DNA from: Desertibacillus haloalkaliphilus
GTDB lineage: Bacteria; Bacillota; Bacilli; Bacillales; KJ1-10-99
DNA: 64,000 nt
Assembly (NCBI RefSeq): GCF_019039105.1
Contig: NZ_JAHPIV010000001.1
Location: forward strand, 302,612 to 366,611
Direction: 5' to 3'
Part shown: positions 1 through 7,984 of the stretch, piece by piece
How positions within the stretch are numbered: position 1 is the first letter of the stretch
How the letters are laid out: each line of letters begins with the position of its first letter
Notes under the pieces: model-generated
The model's input: the letters and a program-made list of their open reading frames with translations, nothing else
Told to the model about the DNA's origin: nothing
Databases searched by the model: none
Program-made: the position numbers and the translations under genes

Positions 1-35
1 TGCCCCCCTCTAAAAAAAACAGAAGTCCACTCATG

Positions 36-170
36 CTAGCGAGACCCCAAACGGTGGTAACCGTTTGCGGCGACGTTCGTCGACGTAGTGGAGACAATGC
101 AGGATGCGGTGGAAGCCTGCTCTTGGCTTTCACAAGCAAACGGCATTGAATCCACGAACAGGGGCGAGCG
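36..170 (+). repeat. Dispersed structured element, copy A
   Basis: First of two nearly identical tandem units; the second starts 257 bp downstream, and the A-rich lead-in at 1-35 recurs at 258-292. Visible hairpins are CAAACGGT-GGTA-ACCGTTTG, CGAC-GTTC-GTCG, and TGGAAGCC/GGCTTTCA with a 7-nt loop. The same architecture recurs near 293, 15963, 26443, 26691 and (minus strand, internally deleted) 57421. There is no conserved reading frame. Function unknown; it could be a non-coding RNA or a non-autonomous mobile element. Confidence 0.8.
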
Positions 171-292
171 ATTCCAACAACTCCTCCCTAGAACCACGAA
201 ACTTGCACCACCCCATGAGCGGGCACCTCACCCTTTTATAAACCACTACTCCATTCGTGCCCCCCTCTAAAAAAAACAGAAGTCCACTCATG

Positions 293-428
293 CTAGCGAG
301 ACCCCAAACGGTGGTAACCGTTTGCGGCGACGTTAGTCGACGTAGTGGAGACAATGCAGGATGCGGTGGAAGCCTGCTCTTGGCTTTCACAAGCAGACGA
401 AATTGAATACACGGTCAGGGTCGAGCGG
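293..428 (+). repeat. Dispersed structured element, copy B
   Basis: Second tandem unit, almost identical to copy A. It keeps the CAAACGGT-GGTA-ACCGTTTG hairpin, the CGAC-GTTA-GTCG hairpin and the TGGAAGCC/GGCTTTCA stem, and ends with the family hallmark GGTCGAGCGG. It lies directly downstream of trmB (minus strand) and its terminator. Confidence 0.8.
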
Positions 429-454
429 TTCCAACAACCTCAGCTTTATAATGA

Positions 455-483
455 AAAATAACCCTTGCAACAGCAAGAGTTAT
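455..483 (-). terminator. Terminator of trmB
   Basis: Read on the minus strand, the stem CTCTTGC/GCAAGGG with loop TGTT is followed by ATTTTT. It overlaps the trmB stop codon region. Confidence 0.7.
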
Positions 484-1118
484 CGATATTGCGCTTCACA
501 ACGATAAATGCGCATCCCCTTATTCGAGAACTTCTCTTCATACTCCGTCATAATGTTTCCCTCAACATCACTATTGTGCAAATCAAGACTTACATTATTT
601 AAAATTAACCCATACTTCGAAAAGCTATGCAACGAATATTCAAACAGACCTTGGTTATCCGTCTTAAAATGAATCTCACTTTGTGGCTTTAAAACCGACT
701 CATACATCGCCAAGAAGCTCTTATACGTCAAACGGCGCTTCTCATGACGATTTTTCGGCCAAGGATCCGTGAAGTTAATATAAATCCGATCAATCTCTTC
801 ATCCGCAAAAAACGAAGTCAGCTCATTGACATCATCATTCAAAAACTTAACATTCTCAATTTCAGCATCTTTCACGCGCTGCATCGCACTAACGATAACA
901 CTATCATACTTTTCTATCCCAATATAATTAATCTCCGGATGAGCTTGTCCCATCCCTGTTAAAAACTGACCTTTCCCAGTACCAACCTCAACATGGATCG
1001 GATTATCATTCCCAAAAAGCTCTGACCACTTCCCACGATACTCACCCGGATTTGGAACAACAATTGAAGGGTGCTTAGCAATCTCTTCAGTTGCCCACGG
1101 TTTATGACGTAAACGCAT
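480..1118 (-). CDS. trmB: tRNA (guanine-N7-)-methyltransferase TrmB
   Basis: Class I SAM-dependent methyltransferase that makes m7G46 in the variable loop of tRNAs. The 212-residue product begins MRLRHKPWA, typical of the family. It has the SAM-binding glycine motif EVGTGKGQF near residue 47 and the family signature [15 protein letters not shown] near residue 117. The C-terminal part HFKTDN...EYSL also matches. I chose the ATG at 1118 over the GTG three codons upstream because AGGAAG lies at a good distance and homologues start with MR-RHKPW. In B. subtilis the orthologue (ytmQ) sits beside ytzH and ytmP, as here. Function is near certain. Confidence 0.97.
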   Translation of the reverse strand: MRLRHKPWATEEIAKHPSIVVPNPGEYRGKWSELFGNDNPIHVEVGTGKGQFLTGMGQAHPEINYIGIEKYDSVIVSAMQRVKDAEIENVKFLNDDVNELTSFFADEEIDRIYINFTDPWPKNRHEKRRLTYKSFLAMYESVLKPQSEIHFKTDNQGLFEYSLHSFSKYGLILNNVSLDLHNSDVEGNIMTEYEEKFSNKGMRIYRCEAQYR

Positions 1119-1153
1119 CACTTTCACTTCCTCTTACGATTTTTAATTGATTA

Positions 1154-1519
1154 TTACAGGACTTGTCCTTCTTCATAGACGACGACATCCCACTTCACTG
1201 CAAACGTTGGATCATGATCGAGTGCCGCAGTGACATACAGGTTTTTCGCAACGTTCCATACAAGTACATCTTTATAATCCTCTTCAGGATCATCGCCTAC
1301 AAACTGCTTATGAATTTTTTTATATAACGAACTTGTTGTATCATACAAAATATCATCTATTGTTATTTGATTCCACGGATGACCTTTTACGTGCTGCATC
1401 GCTGCATTAAACATCATCACTTCCTGAACGAGCTCTTTTTTTTCAATCGACGCAGTTGTTATCCGCCTCTTCGCATCCATTAAGATTTCATCAATGATTT
1501 CATCTGTAAAAATGGACAT
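1154..1519 (-). CDS. Hypothetical protein, 121 aa
   Basis: A 121-residue soluble, acidic protein that I do not recognise. It has no signal peptide, no membrane segment and no obvious catalytic motif. The N-terminal half looks helical (MSIFTDEIIDEILMDAKRR) and the C-terminal half has strands (VKWDVVVYEEGQVL). It lies 35 bp upstream of trmB in the same direction, with no terminator between, so it is probably cotranscribed with trmB. The start is supported by GGGAG upstream (minus strand). It is divergent from the hypothetical gene at 1602. Real gene likely, function unknown. Confidence 0.75.
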   Translation of the reverse strand: MSIFTDEIIDEILMDAKRRITTASIEKKELVQEVMMFNAAMQHVKGHPWNQITIDDILYDTTSSLYKKIHKQFVGDDPEEDYKDVLVWNVAKNLYVTAALDHDPTFAVKWDVVVYEEGQVL

Positions 1520-1601
1520 CTCACACTCTCCCTCTTTTCTAGACTCCTACGATAGTTTACCATGATTAGTAATGATGAAAAAGAAAGGAAGCGCTGAACT
1601 T

Positions 1602-2408
1602 ATGTTAAACCAACCACAGGCAGTCTTTAGTTATACAATTCCTTATTTTATCTCGAATGATGGGGAAAGTATAGAACTATTTGTGTCGGAAAAGACGTAC
1701 GAAAAATACTTACAAGTCCAATCTGCTTTCAAAATGACCATCATTTCAGGTGACATTCATCCACTTGGCCGCGATTTAGGTCTTGTCACAACGACACTAT
1801 TCGATGCAGATCAAGCGATTCTAATTATCGGTACGAAAGATATCGCAGACTATTCGAATGAACTTCTTGACATCAGTATCGCAACTGAGCTTGAGCGTAT
1901 TCTACAGTTTGATCCTAACCGCTTTTTCCACTACTTATACAGCGACCAAACACCTGAACATATCCAGATGTTTATCGATGATATCCAACAAACCCTTGAA
2001 GACATCGCCATTTCAAAACGGTTAGCAAAAGCGGGTTACAGAATCGACCAACGTGAAGAAGAGATGATGGAGAGTATTGTTGCAAATGCTGATGCCTTTC
2101 ACTACTTAAAAAAGGAGGACCCGATTGAAAATAAAGATGCTCAATACGTACTGATGAAATTGTTTTTTGTTTATCATTTTGATAAAACACTCTACAAATC
2201 GTACAAACAAAAATTACACGGGATTTACCCACGATTATTTATTGAGCACGAACAACTACAAAAACAAATCCAAAAATTCAACCTGTCTACAGAAAAAGGA
2301 CAAGCACGAGCGTTAGATAAACTCTTTCAAACACTAGGCTATCAACGTTTCGTTCAGAAAATAACGGTTGCTGATGTGCCAAAATGGGAGTTACCCGTAT
2401 CTCAATAA
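1602..2408 (+). CDS. Hypothetical protein, 268 aa
   Basis: A 268-residue soluble protein without recognised domains. The N-terminal part (FSYTIPYFISNDGESIELFVSEKTYEKY) looks like a beta-rich region. The middle and C-terminal parts are helical and charged, with the repeated leucine/glutamine-rich stretch EHEQLQKQIQKFNLSTEKGQ. I chose ATG 1602 because AAAGGAAG stands about 10 bp upstream, whereas ATG 1572 and ATG 1575 have no Shine-Dalgarno sequence. It is divergent from the gene at 1154-1519, separated by a short promoter region. The next gene (2495) follows in the same direction. Function unknown. Confidence 0.75.
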   Translation: MLNQPQAVFSYTIPYFISNDGESIELFVSEKTYEKYLQVQSAFKMTIISGDIHPLGRDLGLVTTTLFDADQAILIIGTKDIADYSNELLDISIATELERILQFDPNRFFHYLYSDQTPEHIQMFIDDIQQTLEDIAISKRLAKAGYRIDQREEEMMESIVANADAFHYLKKEDPIENKDAQYVLMKLFFVYHFDKTLYKSYKQKLHGIYPRLFIEHEQLQKQIQKFNLSTEKGQARALDKLFQTLGYQRFVQKITVADVPKWELPVSQ

Positions 2409-2494
2409 GAAAAGAACCAATATTTTTATGTGTAGACTCCTTTTGTGCTGGGTATAGACAAGCAAGGCCCAGAAATAAAGGAGGTTATTCAGAA

Positions 2495-2827
2495 GTGATT
2501 GCACATGAAGCGAAGTACACAGATACAATGATTGACATCCTTGAGGCACAAAAGAAACACCAAAGCGGAACGGATGAACAATTTCACGTGCTAGCAGAAC
2601 AGTTACATCACCTCACTGCCAAGGAAGAGGTTGATCCTAACTTTCTAGGGACAGTCGCTGAATTAAAAGCGTACATTGAAACAAAAGATCAAAGTGAATC
2701 AATCGCTGAGCACGTCCGCCTCAATGAATTAAATATCAAACGATGGATCATTGAGTTGACCTTACTAGCCAAGGGTAGTCAGGCTGTTACGATTGACTTT
2801 GAACAACGAAAAGGTAGAGAAATTTAG
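2495..2827 (+). CDS. Hypothetical protein, 110 aa, GTG start
   Basis: A 110-residue acidic helical protein starting VIAHEAKYTDTMIDILEAQ (GTG at 2495). The open frame extends upstream to 2384, but AAAGGAGG at 2478-2485 fixes the GTG as start, 9 bp away. No domain is recognised. The repeated short helices (QFHVLAEQLHHLTAKEEVDPNFLGTV) resemble in style the YtzH-like protein encoded just downstream, which has VQRLTSSLLNNANIDPNVQQTL. The two may be distant paralogues. No membrane segment or signal peptide. Confidence 0.7.
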   Translation: MIAHEAKYTDTMIDILEAQKKHQSGTDEQFHVLAEQLHHLTAKEEVDPNFLGTVAELKAYIETKDQSESIAEHVRLNELNIKRWIIELTLLAKGSQAVTIDFEQRKGREI

Positions 2828-2844
2828 GATAAATTCTTTTTGCA

Positions 2845-2880
2845 GGCACATCCTATACGTAAAAAAGGATGTGTCTTTTT
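2845..2880 (+). terminator. Terminator-like hairpin overlapping the ytzH ribosome binding site
   Basis: CACATCC pairs with GGATGTG (loop about 14 nt), followed by CTTTTTC. The 3' arm contains the AAGGA that would serve as Shine-Dalgarno for ytzH at 2882. It could terminate transcription from the upstream gene, or restrict translation of read-through transcripts. Confidence 0.6.
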
Positions 2881-2881
2881 C

Positions 2882-3139
2882 ATGCCAATGAATTATCACC
2901 ACCAATTAGGTTTGTTATCTGACATTTTAAAAAATCAAGCATCAGAGCAATATATGACAACCGATGAATACAATCAAGTCCAACGCTTAACCTCATCACT
3001 GTTGAACAATGCAAACATCGACCCAAACGTACAGCAAACACTGGCAGGGATCCAACAAGCCACACAAACCCAAGGAGGGACCTCGTATTTTGCTCAACAA
3101 GATGTCGAACAGTGGATAAATACGATTAATCAGTATTAA
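2882..3139 (+). CDS. ytzH: YtzH-like protein
   Basis: An 85-residue protein starting MPMNYHHQLGLLSDIL. It resembles the small B. subtilis YtzH protein, whose N-terminus also has the HHQLGLL pattern, and which sits between ytmQ (trmB) and ytmP exactly as here. Function unknown. The ORF is open upstream to 2840, but the Shine-Dalgarno AAGGA near 2867 supports ATG 2882 (or the in-frame ATG 2888). The Shine-Dalgarno lies in the 3' arm of a hairpin, so expression may be limited. The gene ends shortly before a perfect hairpin and a bidirectional terminator shared with ytmP. Confidence 0.8.
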   Translation: MPMNYHHQLGLLSDILKNQASEQYMTTDEYNQVQRLTSSLLNNANIDPNVQQTLAGIQQATQTQGGTSYFAQQDVEQWINTINQY

Positions 3140-3141
3140 AC

Positions 3142-3169
3142 AGATAACGACAATCGCTGTCGTTATTCC
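3142..3169 (+). terminator. Hairpin downstream of ytzH
   Basis: Perfect 9-bp stem ATAACGACA/TGTCGTTAT with a 5-nt loop directly after the ytzH stop. It has only a weak T run, so its role as a terminator is uncertain. A stronger one follows at 3216. Confidence 0.5.
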
Positions 3170-3215
3170 CCAGGAAATTTTTAATTTCCACAAATGAAAT
3201 TTCATTTCCATGAAC

Positions 3216-3253
3216 TAAAAAAGGGACCGCGTTCAATAGCGTTGTCCCTTTTT
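3216..3253. terminator. Bidirectional terminator between ytzH and ytmP
   Basis: AAAAAGGGAC...GTCCCTTTTT with A and T runs on both sides. It can serve ytzH (plus) and ytmP (minus). Confidence 0.8.
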
Positions 3254-4037
3254 AGCGTTCAATTTTTAACAAGTCTATTAAATACTCTTCCCACCGCTTC
3301 ACATCCTGGTACTCATTTCGCTCTAAATGCCAAATGATCACAAAAATTGTTTGTGAGATGACATACCAATGCATCCGCATTTTTAAATGGTCGGTTAATT
3401 CAATCCCATAGTTTGATAACCATTGTGCCCATTGATCTTGTGGTACATATAAATAAAGCAACAGGCCTAAATCTAGTGCTGGGTCTGCAACCGTTGCCCC
3501 GTCCCAATCAATTAAATAAAGATCACCAACTTCACTTAAAATCCAGTTGTTATGGTTAACATCACAATGGCAAACGACCACTTCATCATGATTGACAAGA
3601 TCTTGGTGATCAACAAGGTACATCACGGCTTCATCAACGAGCTGACTGTTCAGTTCGACAAAACTTAAGCGTTCAATCATATCACGAACAATAATCTTTG
3701 GGGTGAGCGGTTCATTGCCTATCCGTTTGAACATATGTAACAGTTCACTAGAGTGATGGATTTTCCGTAACAATTGAGCAACTTCAGCATCTGTCATTTC
3801 ATACGATTTTAATTCACGACCTTGGATCCAACGCTGCGCTGTAATGACGTCACCATTTTCTAATCGCTTCGTCCACAGTAATTTCGGAACAATCCCTTCT
3901 GCAGATAGCACAGCCAAAAAAGGTGACGAATTACGCTTTAAAAACAGCTTTTGATCACCATGCCACGCAATGTATGCTTCCCCTGTTGCACCTCCAGCAG
4001 GCTTAACCTGCCATCCATCACCTAAGAATAGTTCCAA
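3252..4037 (-). CDS. ytmP: Aminoglycoside/choline kinase-like phosphotransferase YtmP
   Basis: About 261 residues of the APH/choline kinase fold. Visible motifs are the N-terminal glycine loop PAGGATGEAY, the HRD-like catalytic motif VVCHCDVNHNNW (about residue 160) and the metal-binding DWDGATVADPALDLG. The substrate is unknown for this family member. It keeps the B. subtilis ytmP neighbourhood (ytzH, amyX). The frame is open to an ATG at 4058 without Shine-Dalgarno. A TTG at 4037 with GAGGGTG 6 bp upstream matches the family N-terminus (LELFLGDGW) better. Start uncertain, identity strong. Confidence 0.9.
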   Translation of the reverse strand: MELFLGDGWQVKPAGGATGEAYIAWHGDQKLFLKRNSSPFLAVLSAEGIVPKLLWTKRLENGDVITAQRWIQGRELKSYEMTDAEVAQLLRKIHHSSELLHMFKRIGNEPLTPKIIVRDMIERLSFVELNSQLVDEAVMYLVDHQDLVNHDEVVVCHCDVNHNNWILSEVGDLYLIDWDGATVADPALDLGLLLYLYVPQDQWAQWLSNYGIELTDHLKMRMHWYVISQTIFVIIWHLERNEYQDVKRWEEYLIDLLKIER

Positions 4038-4220
4038 CAATTTCACCCTCGATTTCATTTGTACTAGCGTCTCTTGCTCTACAATTTCCTATCACTACCT
4101 AGTATAGCGTATTTTTTGCGGTATACCTATATAAAAACAAAAAAATGACAGAAAGGCATACACGTTCCATGTGTTTGAACGTGAAAGTAAGCAGAGCCCT
4201 ATGCTTCACACTTACTCTGC

Positions 4221-6359
4221 TTACACTTGGTATAATACGATTGTATTTAATGGCTTTACTAGCAAGTTTTCGACATTTATTTTATATAATGGTACCAAAC
4301 TTGCACTTTTTTCGTCAACGACAACATTCCACTCCCCGTCTTCAAACGGAATCTCTATCGTTGACCAGCTCCCATTATGAATGACAACAACCCTGCTCCA
4401 CGTATCATCACCACGAATGTCTGTGAGCATATAACCAATAACATGACTTGGTGTATCAAAAAATGTAAGCGATCCGTGAATTTGGTCATAACTCTGTAGT
4501 CGAAAAATGGGGTGTGCCTTACGGATCGCAATCAATCCTTTAACATACTTGACATCATCCTCATACATAGCTTTTCGCTTCCAGTCAAGCTGATTAATAT
4601 GATCTGGTGCGTTATAGCTATTCTCAACTCCACCCTTTGTACGATAAAATTCTTGCCCAGCGTGTAAAAATGGAGTCCCTTGTGAGAAAAGAACAAGCGC
4701 CGTCCCTAACCGTTGCATTCGTTGCCGCCAAACTGTCGATTCATCTGGATTCGATAAAGCTAATTTATCCGTTAACGTATGGTTGTCATGAGATTCAATA
4801 TAATTAACTGATTGAAACGGTTGAGCAAACATGGTCGTACCATCCGGTCTGAGTCCCGCTTGAATCTGCACCTTTAACGGATCTACGGTATCTTTATTGC
4901 CGTTAATAAACCCACGGTCGCTTGACTGGAATGTACTCCCTTTCACCATATCACGAAACCGGTCATTAAAAAAACAAATGTCCGGTAACTTTTTTGCCTG
5001 GTCAATCATCGCTTTTTGATCATAACGAAGTGGTGTATCGAGGTCCCATCCTTCGCCAAGGATCACAATATTGGGGTCAATCTGATCTAGAGCTTTTCGT
5101 ATCATCCTCATCGTCTTGCGATCATGCAATCCCATTAAGTCAAAGCGAAAACCATCAACACGATATTCCGTAGCCCAATACGTGACACAATCGATCATAA
5201 ATTTTCTCATCATTTCCCGTTCAGAGGCGGTATCATTACCAACACCACTACCATTCGCTAGCTCGCCATCCTCCTTGTAACGAAAATAATACCCAGGGAC
5301 GATCTTCTCAAAGTTTGATGTCTCCCACACATAGGCATGATTGAAGACCACATCAATAATGACTCGAATCCCCGCTTCATGAAGAGACGCAATCATTTCT
5401 TTTAATTCACAAACGCGCACAAGTCCATCTTCTGGATCACTTGCATAGCTTCCTTCTGGTGCGAAGTAATGTGTCGGATCATATCCCCAATTGTACGGCG
5501 GGTGTGCTAGTGACTCATCAATGCTGCCGAAATCATTCAGCGGTAACAATTCAAGGTGGGTAATCCCTACATCAATGAGGTGTTCGACTCCCGTGGCCGT
5601 TTGATTGGGCCCATGTGTCTGCCGCTCTGTTAATCCTAAAAACTTACCTTTGTTTTTTATCCCACTATCCGGGCTAACAGAGAGGTCACGAAGATGAGCT
5701 TCATAAATGATCGCATCGGAGATCGTCGTAAATGGTGGCCGAGGACACCATTTGTTCGGTTCCGTTTTTGTTAGATCAACCACTTGGCCTTTTTCCCCAT
5801 TTGTTGTCACTGTTTTTGCATATGGGTCAACCGCTTCTTGCCACTGCCCATCAACGCAAACCAGGTAGGTGTAAAGCAAACCGTGTTGATCCCCCAACAA
5901 GCGTATAAGCCAAACTCCTTTTTCAGCGCGTGCCATTGCGAATTCAGTGCCGTCATGATCGTTTGTATCTAGATAAATGACTAGCCTGACATCTATAGCT
6001 GTCGGTGCCCAAACTTTAAAGGTTGTTTCTTTCTGATCATAGAGCGGTCCAAGTGAGCCTGAATAGCTATAGGTGCGATCAAATCGCTTGGTGCGAACAA
6101 CTTCTCCAACCGTCACTGGGTAAGCATCATCGTTAACAAAGAGCGTAAACTCATTCCCAAGCGGAAGAGTCTGCTCGAGTTTTAGTTTAATTGCATCAGC
6201 TTTCCTTTGGATATTTTTGATGGGAATGACTTTATCCTTTTGCTTTACAATAAAAGTAAGCTTATCATCATGTAACGCTATCATATCCCCGCTAACCGTA
6301 ATCACATCGAGTTGATCAATCGTTGCTCTGCTCACAAAAGACGCTTGCAAGTGATCCAA
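4221..6359 (-). CDS. pulA: Type I pullulanase (AmyX/PulA)
   Basis: A 712-residue GH13 debranching enzyme hydrolysing alpha-1,6 links in pullulan and limit dextrins. After an N-terminal beta-rich region comes the CBM48-like domain (ETTFKVWAPTAIDVRLVIY). The catalytic barrel has the type I signature YNWGYDP and the conserved GH13 regions: DVVFNHAY, the nucleophile segment DGFRFDLMG, GEGWD (acid/base Glu) and ESHDNHT. No signal peptide is seen, so it is cytoplasmic, like B. subtilis AmyX. A TTG at 6359 with AAGGGGG about 8 bp upstream is the best start; a GTG 18 bp upstream is possible. Neighbour of ytmP as in B. subtilis. Confidence 0.97.
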   Translation of the reverse strand: MDHLQASFVSRATIDQLDVITVSGDMIALHDDKLTFIVKQKDKVIPIKNIQRKADAIKLKLEQTLPLGNEFTLFVNDDAYPVTVGEVVRTKRFDRTYSYSGSLGPLYDQKETTFKVWAPTAIDVRLVIYLDTNDHDGTEFAMARAEKGVWLIRLLGDQHGLLYTYLVCVDGQWQEAVDPYAKTVTTNGEKGQVVDLTKTEPNKWCPRPPFTTISDAIIYEAHLRDLSVSPDSGIKNKGKFLGLTERQTHGPNQTATGVEHLIDVGITHLELLPLNDFGSIDESLAHPPYNWGYDPTHYFAPEGSYASDPEDGLVRVCELKEMIASLHEAGIRVIIDVVFNHAYVWETSNFEKIVPGYYFRYKEDGELANGSGVGNDTASEREMMRKFMIDCVTYWATEYRVDGFRFDLMGLHDRKTMRMIRKALDQIDPNIVILGEGWDLDTPLRYDQKAMIDQAKKLPDICFFNDRFRDMVKGSTFQSSDRGFINGNKDTVDPLKVQIQAGLRPDGTTMFAQPFQSVNYIESHDNHTLTDKLALSNPDESTVWRQRMQRLGTALVLFSQGTPFLHAGQEFYRTKGGVENSYNAPDHINQLDWKRKAMYEDDVKYVKGLIAIRKAHPIFRLQSYDQIHGSLTFFDTPSHVIGYMLTDIRGDDTWSRVVVIHNGSWSTIEIPFEDGEWNVVVDEKSASLVPLYKINVENLLVKPLNTIVLYQV

Positions 6360-6513
6360 AAAAACAACCCCCTTCACCTCGTAAAATAACTATAGTATTA
6401 TTATATTTGTTTTTTCAGGACTGCTTACCGAAATTTTTATTTTATACCTTTTTATTTCAAGGATTTTTATATATAGTTATGTAAGCAAAACATTTGTTAA
6501 TGGAGGAAAAAAA

Positions 6514-7386
6514 ATGATTGAAAACCAAAATACAAACCGAGCAAAGTTGTTAATTTCTTGCTCAGACAAACCAGGCATCGTTTCAGCGATCTCAAATTTC
6601 CTATATGAGCACGGGGCTAACATCGTTCAATCTGATCAGTACACAACGGACCCAGAAGGCGGCAGATTTTATATGCGTGTCGAATTCGACCTTTCTGATT
6701 TCGATAAAGATTTTGCAACGATTTCTGAGCGTTTCGAAGAGGTCGCACAACAATTTGACATGCAATGGCGTTTAGAAAGCGAAAAAAGAATGAAACGTAT
6801 GGCAATTTTCGTTTCAAAAGAGGATCATTGTTTATTAGAACTGCTATGGAAGTGGCGTTCAAGTGAGCTACATGTGGATATTCCACTCGTGATTAGTAAC
6901 CACGCTGACTTACAGCAGACGGTTGAATCTTATGGAATTCCATTTTATCACATTCCGGTCACTAAGGATACGAAACCAGCAGCAGAACAAGAAGCGATTG
7001 ACTTATTAGAAAAGCACAACATCGACTTTATTGTTCTTGCTCGATACATGCAAATTCTATCAGCTGATTTTGTTGGTCATTTTCCAAACCGTATTATTAA
7101 TATCCATCATTCATTTTTACCAGCGTTTATCGGTGCTAACCCTTATGCACAAGCATTTGAACGCGGCGTAAAACTCATCGGTGCTACCGCTCACTATGTG
7201 ACTAATGACCTAGATGAAGGGCCAATTATTGAGCAAGATGTGTTACGCGTAAACCATCGCTATACTACTCCTCAATTAAGAGTGGCCGGACGAAATGTTG
7301 AGCGGATCACACTTGCACGCGCCGTTTCTTGGCATACGGATGACAAAATCATCGTCTATGGAAACAAAACAATCATTTTTTCTTAA
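6514..7386 (+). CDS. purU: Formyltetrahydrofolate deformylase PurU
   Basis: A 290-residue enzyme hydrolysing 10-formyl-THF to formate and THF. It has an N-terminal ACT domain (LLISCSDKPGIVSAISNFLYEHGANIVQSDQYT). This is followed by a formyltransferase-fold hydrolase domain with the NIHHSFLPAFIGANPY catalytic segment (the His of HHSFLP) and the invariant Asp in TNDLDEGPIIEQD. Good GGAGG precedes the ATG. Length matches the family. It is a single gene, convergent with the HicB-like gene through a bidirectional terminator. purU interrupts the B. subtilis-like order here. Confidence 0.97.
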   Translation: MIENQNTNRAKLLISCSDKPGIVSAISNFLYEHGANIVQSDQYTTDPEGGRFYMRVEFDLSDFDKDFATISERFEEVAQQFDMQWRLESEKRMKRMAIFVSKEDHCLLELLWKWRSSELHVDIPLVISNHADLQQTVESYGIPFYHIPVTKDTKPAAEQEAIDLLEKHNIDFIVLARYMQILSADFVGHFPNRIINIHHSFLPAFIGANPYAQAFERGVKLIGATAHYVTNDLDEGPIIEQDVLRVNHRYTTPQLRVAGRNVERITLARAVSWHTDDKIIVYGNKTIIFS

Positions 7387-7424
7387 AAAGAAAAGCGATC
7401 CATGCATAGGCTGGATCGCTTTTA
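7386..7424. terminator. Bidirectional terminator purU / HicB-like gene
   Basis: AAAGCGATCCA/TGGATCGCTTTT stem, 9-nt loop, with A and T runs on the two sides. Confidence 0.85.
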
Positions 7425-7742
7425 CTTATACTGTCTAACGAAATAATTAATTTGTTCAAATTCTTCTTCGGTCATTGGTGGTTGAATGTAAACAAGTTGC
7501 GTTGAATGGACAGGCTCTGGTAGTGCTTCAACCCCATGCTTCATCACCCATAAAACCATTGCTTCTTTCAAACCTTTCTTTGCTTCAGCAATCGTATCAC
7601 CATAACTGAAACAGCCTTCAACCTCTTTTAATTCAATGAGATATTCATAACCGCCTATCCAATTAAACTGTTTACGAACCAGCCATGAATAAGAATGCAA
7701 TGGTAGCAGGGAATTCAGTTGATCCTTCTCTTTCGTCTTCAT
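7422..7742 (-). CDS. HicB-like antitoxin-fold protein (orphan)
   Basis: A 106-residue protein whose centre matches the HicB fold: YEYLIELKEVEGCFSYGDTIAEAKKGLKEAMVLWV corresponds to the family pattern of a strand, the P/V-E-G-C turn, the G-D-T motif and a following helix. HicB proteins are normally antitoxins beside a HicA RNA-cleaving toxin. No HicA-like ORF (about 60 aa) is visible on either side. There is no extra C-terminal HTH of usual length. It may be a solitary regulator or a housekeeping HicB-fold protein. GGGGATTG upstream gives a plausible ribosome binding site. Confidence 0.75.
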   Translation of the reverse strand: MKTKEKDQLNSLLPLHSYSWLVRKQFNWIGGYEYLIELKEVEGCFSYGDTIAEAKKGLKEAMVLWVMKHGVEALPEPVHSTQLVYIQPPMTEEEFEQINYFVRQYK

Positions 7743-7811
7743 GATAACAATCCCCTCTTCAGAATAAAGCCCCCCATACGCTCGGAGGGATCTACTTTCT
7801 ATCTATTTTTA

Positions 7812-7856
7812 GAGTCTGTTCAAAAAAGGGCGATTATTCCCCGTTTGAATAGACTT
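7812..7856. repeat. Palindromic dispersed repeat (GAGTCTGTTC type), copy 1
   Basis: GAGTCTGTTCAAAAAAGGG, an 8-nt loop, then an imperfect inverted copy ending in AATAGACTT. Relatives lie at 32129-32171 and 32619-32678. It may be a MITE-like element or a terminator-like hairpin. Confidence 0.65.
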
Positions 7857-7984
7857 GAAGCCATTGCAAAAAAAAACTATTTGAACACATACTTTTAATA
7901 ATAAATCACAACACAAATCATGACATCAAATATAATTATACGCCCATTTCGACCGAAAATCAACACTAGTAAGGAAACATTTTC

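Noticed and set aside
88-270. 60-aa frame (and the 86-aa minus frame at 130-390) across the structured repeat at the start
   Set aside because: The tandem unit is not a multiple of three and no ribosome binding site precedes either frame; the sequence is explained as the repeat element.
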